Source: Cellulomonas sp.
GTDB taxonomy: Bacteria; Actinomycetota; Actinomycetes; Actinomycetales; Cellulomonadaceae
Direction of reading: 5' to 3'
Assembly: GCF_017744555.1 (NCBI RefSeq)
Contig: NZ_JAGIBD010000005.1
Location: 62,001 to 126,000 of the forward strand
DNA: 64,000 nucleotides
Part shown: positions 59,181 through 64,000 of the stretch, in pieces
Position numbering within the stretch: the stretch's first letter is position 1
How the letters are laid out: each line of letters starts with the position of its first letter
The notes under the pieces: model-generated
Databases searched by the model: none
Told to the model about the DNA's origin: nothing
What the model saw: only the letters and a program-made list of their open reading frames with translations
Translations under genes and position numbers: made by a program

Positions 59181-60386
59181 TCAGTACCCCGGCAGCGCCA
59201 GCATCTGGTCGAGCGCGACGCGCGCCCAGTGGGCGTCGTCCGCGTCGACCACGATGCGGTTGACCACCCGGCCCGCGACGAGCGACTCCATCGCCCAGAC
59301 CAGGTGCGGCAGGTCGATGCGGTTCATCGTCGAGCAGAAGCACACCGTCGAGTCCAGGTAGTGGATCTGCTTGTCGGGGTGCGCGTTCGCGAGCCGGCGC
59401 ACCAGGTTGAGCTCGGTGCCGATCGCCCACGACGAACCCGGCTCGGCCTTGTCGAGCGCGTTGATGATGTACTCCGTCGAACCGACCATGTCGGCCGCGT
59501 TGACGACCTCGTGCTGGCACTCGGGGTGCACGAGCACGGTCACGTCGGGCACGGCCGCACGGATGTCGGCGACGTTGCGCGGCGAGAACCGGCCGTGCAC
59601 CGAGCAGTGGCCGCGCCACAGGATCATCCGGGCGTCGCGCAGCTGCTGCGCGGTCAGGCCGCCGCCGGGCTTGCGCGGGTCGAACACGACGCACGCCTCG
59701 AGCGGCAGGCCGAGCAGGCGCACCGCGGTGTTGCGGCCCAGGTGCTGGTCGGGCATGAACAGCACCTTGCCGGTCCCGTCGAGGCCGCCGACCTGGTCGA
59801 ACGCCCACCGCAGGGCGACGTGCGCGTTCGACGACGTGCACACGGTCCCGCCGTGCCGCCCGGTGAACGCCTTGATCGCCGCCGTGGAGTTCATGTACGT
59901 CACGGGCACCGTGTGCTCCGCGACCCCCGCGTCGACGAGCACGTCCCACGCGTCCTCGACCTGGTCGATCGCGGCCATGTCGGCCATCGAGCAGCCCGCC
60001 GCCAGGTCAGGGAGCACGACCTGCTGCGTGTCCGACGTGAGGATGTCGGCCGACTCGGCCATGAAGTGCACGCCGCAGAAGACGACGAACTCCGCCTCGG
60101 GACGCGCAGCTGCCTCGCGCGCGAGCTTGAAGGAGTCGCCCGTGACGTCGGCGAACCGGATGACCTCGTCGCGCTGGTAGTGGTGCCCGAGCACGAAGGC
60201 CCGGTCACCCAGGGCGGCACGCGCGACACGCGCACGCTCGACGAGGTCGGGGTCGCTGGCCGCCGGCAGGTCGCCGACGCACTCCACGCCACGTTCGGAC
60301 GCGAGGTCGACGCCCCGTCCGAGGAGCAGGAGCGCGGACGGTGCGGGCTCGGTGAACGCGCGGGTCGTGGGAGTCGTCAGGCTCAC
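59181..60386 (-). CDS. nadA: Quinolinate synthase
   Basis: 401 residues, a [4Fe-4S] enzyme that condenses iminoaspartate with dihydroxyacetone phosphate in NAD synthesis. Cluster cysteines lie in VFCGVHFM, HPECQHEV and TVCFCSTMNR; other blocks are VLGHHYQRDEV, GCSMADMA and TYMNSTAAIKAF. No nadB or nadC is in the window, but nadE is at 15.6 kb. GTG 60386 is the first good start; GAGGAT lies seven bases upstream and can be read as either a leaderless -10 variant or a distant ribosome binding site. Confidence 0.95.
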   Translation of the reverse strand: MSLTTPTTRAFTEPAPSALLLLGRGVDLASERGVECVGDLPAASDPDLVERARVARAALGDRAFVLGHHYQRDEVIRFADVTGDSFKLAREAAARPEAEFVVFCGVHFMAESADILTSDTQQVVLPDLAAGCSMADMAAIDQVEDAWDVLVDAGVAEHTVPVTYMNSTAAIKAFTGRHGGTVCTSSNAHVALRWAFDQVGGLDGTGKVLFMPDQHLGRNTAVRLLGLPLEACVVFDPRKPGGGLTAQQLRDARMILWRGHCSVHGRFSPRNVADIRAAVPDVTVLVHPECQHEVVNAADMVGSTEYIINALDKAEPGSSWAIGTELNLVRRLANAHPDKQIHYLDSTVCFCSTMNRIDLPHLVWAMESLVAGRVVNRIVVDADDAHWARVALDQMLALPGY

Positions 60387-60425
60387 GGGGTCGATCCTCG
60401 CACACGGCGTCGCTCCGGGATCCGG

Positions 60426-60487
60426 CGGTGTCCACCGCGCGACCGCGAGCGTCGAGCGGTGTCCACCGCGCGACGGCGAGCGTCGAC
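60426..60487. repeat. 31-bp tandem repeat with internal dyads between nadA and glycerate kinase
   Basis: Two contiguous 31-bp units (60426-60456, 60457-60487) match at 29 of 31 positions. Each contains the dyad GCGGTG-TC-CACCGC, so the dyad centres are exactly 31 bp (about three helical turns) apart. The location between divergent starts suggests a double operator. With only two copies and no spacers it is not a CRISPR. Confidence 0.7.
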
Positions 60488-60509
60488 GGGACGTCGGAGC
60501 ACCTCGTGC

Positions 60510-60515
60510 CACGAT
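60510..60515 (+). promoter_or_regulatory. Leaderless-type -10 (CACGAT) for glycerate kinase
   Basis: CACGAT with seven bases to GTG 60523, where the conserved VHVLIAPDSF begins. It argues against ATG 60514. Confidence 0.4.
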
Positions 60516-60522
60516 GCACGGC

Positions 60523-61695
60523 GTGCACGTGCTCATCGCCCCCGACAGCTTCGGCTCGAGCCTCACCGCCGCCCAGGCCGCCGACACGGTCGCCGCCGCG
60601 TGGCGCGAGGCCGCTCCGGGCGACGACGTGCGCACGTGCCCGCTCGCCGACGGCGGTCCGGGGTTCGTGGACACGCTGCACGCGACGCTCGGCGGCGACC
60701 TCGTCCCGGTGACGGTCACCGGCCCGCTCGGCGACCCCGCGCCCGCGGTGCTCCTCGTGGTGGACGACCCGTCCGGGCGCACCGCGTACGTCGAGTCGGC
60801 GCAGGCCGTCGGGCTCCCGCTCGTCCCGGTCGACCGCCGCGACCCGACGCGCACCACGTCGCGAGGCGTCGGTGACCTCCTGCTCGCGGCCCGAGAGAGC
60901 GGGGCGACGCGCGTCGTCGTCGGGCTCGGCGGTTCCGCGACGAACGACGCCGGCGCCGGCATGCTCGCCGCGCTCGGTCTCGCCGGGCGCTTCGGCCGGG
61001 GCGGGGGAGCGCTCGCCGGGACCACCCAGGCGGACCTCGCCGACCTGCCGGCGGTGCGCGCCGCGTGGTCCGGGACGCAGCTCGTCGCCGCGACCGACGT
61101 CGACGTCCCGCTGCTCGGCCTGCACGGGGCGTCCGCGGGATTCGCCCCGCAGAAGGGTGCGACGCCCGAGCAGGCCCAGGACCTCGAGCGCGCGCTGGGT
61201 GATTTCGCGCACGCCGCCGCGGCCGCGCTCGGCGACGCGCTGCGCCCCGACCTGCTGTCGGGATCGCGACCGTCGTCCGCCGCGTCCCGGCTCGTGTCGG
61301 CGCCCGGCGCCGGTGCCGCGGGCGGGCTCGGGTTCGGCCTCTCGCTGCTCGGGGCGCGCCTCGTGCCAGGTGCCGCGTTCGTCGCCGACCGCACGGGTCT
61401 CGACGCCAGGGTCGCCGCCGCCGACGTCGTCGTGACAGGTGAGGGCCGGTTCGACTGGCAGTCGCTGCACGGGAAGGTCGCCGCCGAGGTGGCGTCGCGC
61501 GCGCTCGCGCACGGTGTGCCCACGGTGGTGCTCGCGGGCGAGGTGCTCGTCGGGCGGCGCGAGCTGTCCGCCGCCGGCATCTCCGCCGCGTACGCCGTCG
61601 CCGAGCACCCCGCAGACGTCGAGGCGGCCCTCGCCGACCCGGTCGGGTCGCTCCGCGAGCGTGCGCTTCGCGTGGCGCGGACCTGGTCACGGTGA
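60523..61695 (+). CDS. Glycerate kinase
   Basis: 390 residues of the GlxK/GckA-like family that phosphorylates glycerate. Family blocks: VLIAPDSFGSSLTAAQAAD at the start (most members read PDSFKG, here PDSFGS), CPLADGGPGFVDTL, GLGGSATNDAGAGMLAALG and VVTGEGRFDWQSLHGK. In Actinobacteria it is adjacent to the HesB/IscA gene (Rv2205c type). GTG 60523 is preferred over ATG 60514 because the signature then begins at residue 1. Confidence 0.92.
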   Translation: MHVLIAPDSFGSSLTAAQAADTVAAAWREAAPGDDVRTCPLADGGPGFVDTLHATLGGDLVPVTVTGPLGDPAPAVLLVVDDPSGRTAYVESAQAVGLPLVPVDRRDPTRTTSRGVGDLLLAARESGATRVVVGLGGSATNDAGAGMLAALGLAGRFGRGGGALAGTTQADLADLPAVRAAWSGTQLVAATDVDVPLLGLHGASAGFAPQKGATPEQAQDLERALGDFAHAAAAALGDALRPDLLSGSRPSSAASRLVSAPGAGAAGGLGFGLSLLGARLVPGAAFVADRTGLDARVAAADVVVTGEGRFDWQSLHGKVAAEVASRALAHGVPTVVLAGEVLVGRRELSAAGISAAYAVAEHPADVEAALADPVGSLRERALRVARTWSR

Positions 61696-61726
61696 CGTCG
61701 GTGCGGGTATCCGGCGCGACTGGTCG

Positions 61727-61732
61727 TACGCT
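61727..61732 (+). promoter_or_regulatory. -10 element (TACGCT) of the HesB/IscA-family gene
   Basis: TACGCT lies 117 bases before ATG 61850, leaving a leader of about 110 nt with a separate ribosome binding site (AGGAG, 61840-61844). The leader holds a small GGCGCC-CA-GGCGCC dyad but no recognised riboswitch. Confidence 0.4.
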
Positions 61733-61849
61733 GGCGGGAACATCTGCACGCGCGCTGCTGTTGGGCACGGTTGACGTGAGGACGGCGCCCAGGCGCCCTT
61801 CTCGGGAAGACAGCGTCGGGCAGCCTTCGTGAGACAACCAGGAGTGACG

Positions 61850-62200
61850 ATGAGCGAGACCACCGAGACCGCGACGCACGGCGTCCTGCTCACGGACGTG
61901 GCCGCGTCCAAGGTGCGCAGCCTGCTCGAGCAGGAGGGCCGCGACGACCTGCGTCTGCGCGTCGCCGTCCAGCCCGGCGGCTGCTCCGGCCTCATCTACC
62001 AGCTGTACTTCGACGAGCGCGTGCTCGACGGCGACGCCCTCAAGGACTACGACGGCGTCGAGGTCGTCGTGGACCGCATGAGCGTCCCCTACCTCGAGGG
62101 CGCGACGATCGACTTCGCCGACACGATCGAGAAGCAGGGCTTCACGATCGACAACCCGAACGCAGGCAGCGCCTGCGCGTGCGGCGGCTCGTTCAGCTGA
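61850..62200 (+). CDS. erpA: HesB/IscA-family iron-sulfur cluster carrier
   Basis: 116 residues. The three invariant cluster cysteines are C45 in QPGGCSGLIYQL and C109/C111 in GSACACGGSF. The A-type carrier fold delivers clusters to apo-enzymes. In mycobacteria Rv2204c is the counterpart. AGGAG precedes ATG 61850. A classical hairpin terminator follows. Confidence 0.92.
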   Translation: MSETTETATHGVLLTDVAASKVRSLLEQEGRDDLRLRVAVQPGGCSGLIYQLYFDERVLDGDALKDYDGVEVVVDRMSVPYLEGATIDFADTIEKQGFTIDNPNAGSACACGGSFS

Positions 62201-62216
62201 CCTGAACCCTCGGACG

Positions 62217-62244
62217 ACCCGGCACCGGTCACTCGGTGCCGGGT
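62217..62244. terminator. Terminator after the HesB/IscA gene
   Basis: ACCCGGCACCG and CGGTGCCGGGT form a perfect 11-bp stem with the 6-nt loop GTCACT, followed by CTTTCGTGTCTCC. It lies between convergent genes and may serve both. Confidence 0.85.
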
Positions 62245-62262
62245 CTTTCGTGTCTCCAGACC

Positions 62263-62499
62263 TCAGCGCGTGCGGACCGTGATCGCATGCACGCCGTCGT
62301 CCTCCGTGGCCGACACCAGCTCGTGACCGCGCATCCGGGCCCACGCCGGCACGTCGTGGACCGCGGCGGGGTCCGTCGCCAGGACGGTGAGCTCGGTGCC
62401 GGCGGGCACGTCGCGCGCGGCCCGTGCCAGACGGATCACGGGGGCCGGGCACCGCAGCCCGCGTGCGTCGACGACGACAGCGGAGTCCGGGGACGTCAC
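62263..62499 (-). CDS. TusA-family sulfur carrier
   Basis: 78 residues. The TusA signature RGLRCPAPVIRL holds the sulfur-carrying C17, and the fold ends with HAITVRTR. GTG 62499 overlaps the stop of the desulfurase homologue by four bases (GTGA), implying the two proteins work together; TusA normally takes persulfide sulfur from a cysteine desulfurase. Confidence 0.87.
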   Translation of the reverse strand: MTSPDSAVVVDARGLRCPAPVIRLARAARDVPAGTELTVLATDPAAVHDVPAWARMRGHELVSATEDDGVHAITVRTR

Positions 62500-63695
62500 A
62501 GGCCCGCCACCCCGAACGCGTCCCGCACCCGTGCGACGACCGACGGCAGTGCGACGAGGAACCGGTCGACGTCCGCCGGTGCGAGGTCGCGCGGCAGCCC
62601 GAGCCGCACGTTCCCGTGCGTGAGCACCCCCATCGCGGCCAGGACGTGGCTCGGCTCGAGCGCGCTCGACGTGCACGCCGAGCCGGAGCCGACCGCGAAC
62701 CCGAGCGCGTCGAGACCGCCGACGAGCGCCTCGCCGTCGACGTAGAGGCACGAGAACGTCACGACGTGCGGCAGCCGGTCGACGGGGTCGCCGACCACGT
62801 CGACGTCGGGCACGTCCGCGCCGACCCGGTCCCGGATGCGGTCGACGAGCGCGCGCCGCAGCGAGTCCTGAGCCGCGCGGTCGGCCTCGGCGACCTGCAG
62901 CGCGACGGCGGCGGCCAGCGCGGCGGGCACGCTCACACCGCCCGGGAACCAGCGGTCCTCGTCGTCGGGGCGGTCGGGGGAGCGGCGCACGCCGGGGCGG
63001 GTGACGAGGACGCCGATCCCGGCGGGACCGCCCCAGTCGCCGGCGTCGCCGGCGAGCAGGTCCCACTCGGGACCCACGGGGACGTGACCGAGGCTGGCCC
63101 CGGCGTCGACGAGCAGCGGCACACCCGCTCGTCGAGCCGCCTCGTGCGCGGCCGCGACCGGCTGGAGCGTGCCCACCTCGCCGTTCGCGTGCTGCAGGGC
63201 GGCGAGCGCCACCCCGCCGCCCTCGACGGCGGCGACGAACGCGTCGAGCTCGACACGGCCGAACCGGTCGACGGGCACCGCGACCCGTGCGTCCGGAGCG
63301 ACGCGGTCGGCGGCGGCGTGGACCGCGGCGCGCTCGACCGCGCTCACGACGACCTGGCGGCCGACCCGGCGTCGACCCGCGGCGACCGCGAGCACCGCGG
63401 AGTGCAGGGCGGCGGTGTGCGACGGCGCGAGGTCGACGTCCTCGGTCCGGACCCCGACCACGGACGCGATCGCCTCCCGGGCGCCGTCGAGCAGCATGCG
63501 CGCCCGGCGACCCTCGGTGTGCAGCCGGCGGGGGTCGGCCCAGCCCTGGTCGAGCGCCTCGACGAACGCGGCACGCGCCTGCGGCAGGAGCGGCGCACGG
63601 CCGCCCGCGTCGAGGAACACGCGCGACGCAGCCCCCGACGAGGTGGCGTGCGTCACACCGGCGGGGGCGGGGTCGTCGTCGTGCTGAGGCGTCAC
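62496..63695 (-). CDS. Cysteine desulfurase-like protein lacking PLP-site residues
   Basis: 399 residues of class V aminotransferase (NifS/IscS) fold. The catalytic-loop cysteine is kept (C341 in GSGSACTSSALEPSHV). However the PLP lysine segment, normally S-x-H-K-F-x-G-P, reads DAGDWGGPAGIG, placing Asp220 where Lys should be; the ring-stacking His of the EH motif is Arg122 (SAVERAAV); and the DxxQ phosphate-side Gln is Ser (LVDAGASLGHVPV). No frameshift explains this. TACCGT (complement of 63702-63707) lies six bases before GTG 63695. It may be a catalytically dead sulfur relay or a PLP-independent protein. Confidence 0.82.
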   Translation of the reverse strand: MTPQHDDDPAPAGVTHATSSGAASRVFLDAGGRAPLLPQARAAFVEALDQGWADPRRLHTEGRRARMLLDGAREAIASVVGVRTEDVDLAPSHTAALHSAVLAVAAGRRRVGRQVVVSAVERAAVHAAADRVAPDARVAVPVDRFGRVELDAFVAAVEGGGVALAALQHANGEVGTLQPVAAAHEAARRAGVPLLVDAGASLGHVPVGPEWDLLAGDAGDWGGPAGIGVLVTRPGVRRSPDRPDDEDRWFPGGVSVPAALAAAVALQVAEADRAAQDSLRRALVDRIRDRVGADVPDVDVVGDPVDRLPHVVTFSCLYVDGEALVGGLDALGFAVGSGSACTSSALEPSHVLAAMGVLTHGNVRLGLPRDLAPADVDRFLVALPSVVARVRDAFGVAGL

Positions 63696-63820
63696 CCCCG
63701 CACGGTAGTCCGCCCCTGCGCTCCACGAGCGCGCGCTCGGCGGATGTGCGCGCCGTGTGACGGTGCTGACACCGCGTCGCCAACCGGTGTCGTCCGCACG
63801 AAAGGCCGTGGTCGGCACGC

Positions 63821-63826
63821 TAGGCT
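63821..63826 (+). promoter_or_regulatory. -10 element (TAGGCT) of the ctaC-like gene
   Basis: TAGGCT lies 84 bases before GTG 63910, giving a leader of about 77 nt with GAGAGG near its end. The rest of 63696-63909 holds the divergent desulfurase promoter and no further gene. Confidence 0.5.
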
Positions 63827-63909
63827 GCACAGGTCGAGGACGAAGGTCCCGGGTGGTGTCTCCAGTACCAGGTGGGCACGCTGACGGGACAGCGAGTGAG
63901 AGGTCCCCT

Positions 63910-64000
63910 GTGCACCCGGACACCCCCCGCCGGACGCGTCGTCCGGCCCTGAAGTGGGCCGGACTCGCAGCCGTGGTCGCGGTCGCCCTGAGCGGATGCT
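63910..64000 (+). CDS. ctaC: Lipoprotein, probably cytochrome c oxidase subunit II (3' end outside window)
   Basis: Only the first 30 codons are visible: Arg-rich start (HPDTPRRTRRPALKW), a hydrophobic stretch (AGLAAVVAVALSGC) ending in the lipobox LSGC. This fits the N-terminal lipoprotein signal of actinobacterial cytochrome c oxidase subunit II. The assignment rests on position: in mycobacteria ctaC (Rv2200c) lies beside the HesB/IscA and glycerate kinase genes. No catalytic part is visible. Confidence 0.55.
   Translation, partial: MHPDTPRRTRRPALKWAGLAAVVAVALSGC

Noticed and set aside
60426-60487. Possible CRISPR-like or mobile repeat
   Set aside because: Only two contiguous copies with no spacers and no cas genes; treated as a tandem operator candidate.
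61733-61849. Riboswitch in the 110-nt leader of the HesB/IscA gene
   Set aside because: I could not match any known riboswitch core; only a small GGCGCC dyad is visible.
63827-63909. Structured leader of the ctaC-like gene
   Set aside because: No convincing conserved fold could be drawn by eye; left as an ordinary leader.

Overview
The window is very GC-rich chromosomal DNA (coding third positions almost entirely G or C) from an actinobacterium. Gene content and order point to Micrococcales, most likely a Cellulomonas-like organism: polyphosphate glucokinase, a GlnE-controlled GlnA pair, DUF3052, DUF4191 and DUF3043 proteins, and GTG starts about as common as ATG. From memory, the backbone follows a conserved actinobacterial block that in Mycobacterium tuberculosis spans roughly Rv2200 to Rv2240 (ctaC, HesB/IscA protein, glycerate kinase, pepB, dlaT, lipB, lipA, DUF4191, RDD, glnA1, glnE, glnA2, panB, RNase H/phosphatase, CT398 zinc ribbon, Nif3, AhpE, DUF3052). 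No transposase, integrase, prophage or CRISPR array was seen, and no stretch over 300 bases lacks a gene.

Layout. 1-7.7 kb: end of a DUF3052 gene, AhpE peroxiredoxin, tRNA-Val(TAC), MOSC protein, Nif3, CT398 zinc ribbon, RNase H/phosphatase fusion, an ArsB-like permease, YaaA and a tautomerase homologue. 7.7-8.1 kb: RNase P RNA. 8.1-10.2 kb: a small accessory patch (Doc-type toxin-antitoxin, an orphan membrane/coiled-coil protein, an Excalibur lipoprotein). 10.2-18.7 kb: a VOC protein, a map-ppgK-metallohydrolase operon, panB, nadE, glnA2. 18.7-34.4 kb: glnE, then about 11 kb of envelope and signalling genes (AI-2E family exporter, DUF4173 protein, peptidoglycan-binding lipoprotein, a sortase-type surface protein with an ABC transporter and a two-component system), then glnA1 behind a GlnR-like box. 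34.4-44.9 kb: RDD, methyltransferase, DUF4191, lipA, a flavodoxin, lipB, MarR/MMPL pair, oxidoreductase, pseudokinase, epimerase. 45-52.5 kb: sucB, lpdA, pepA, pyrD. 52.5-64 kb: MocR/YczE unit, aldo-keto reductase, DUF3043, M20 peptidase, thioesterase, DJ-1 protein, nadA, glycerate kinase, HesB/IscA protein, TusA plus a cysteine desulfurase homologue, and the start of a lipoprotein gene that by position should be ctaC.

How the genes fit together. Lipoate supply (lipA, lipB) lies near its user sucB and the partner lpdA. Nitrogen assimilation is represented by glnA1, its presumed adenylyltransferase glnE, and glnA2. NAD synthesis appears twice (nadE, nadA). Sulfur and iron-sulfur handling clusters at the right end next to the presumed cytochrome oxidase gene.

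A striking feature is promoter grammar: more than twenty genes have a TANNNT (or close) hexamer whose last base is 6-8 nt before the start codon, with no room for a Shine-Dalgarno site. I read these as leaderless transcripts and used them to choose several starts. The most unusual observations are a cysteine desulfurase homologue lacking the PLP-binding lysine but overlapping a TusA gene, a two-component/ABC/surface-protein module with two strong dyads in its internal gap, a 61-codon membrane ORF overlapping the start of yczE, and a 31-bp tandem dyad between nadA and glycerate kinase.
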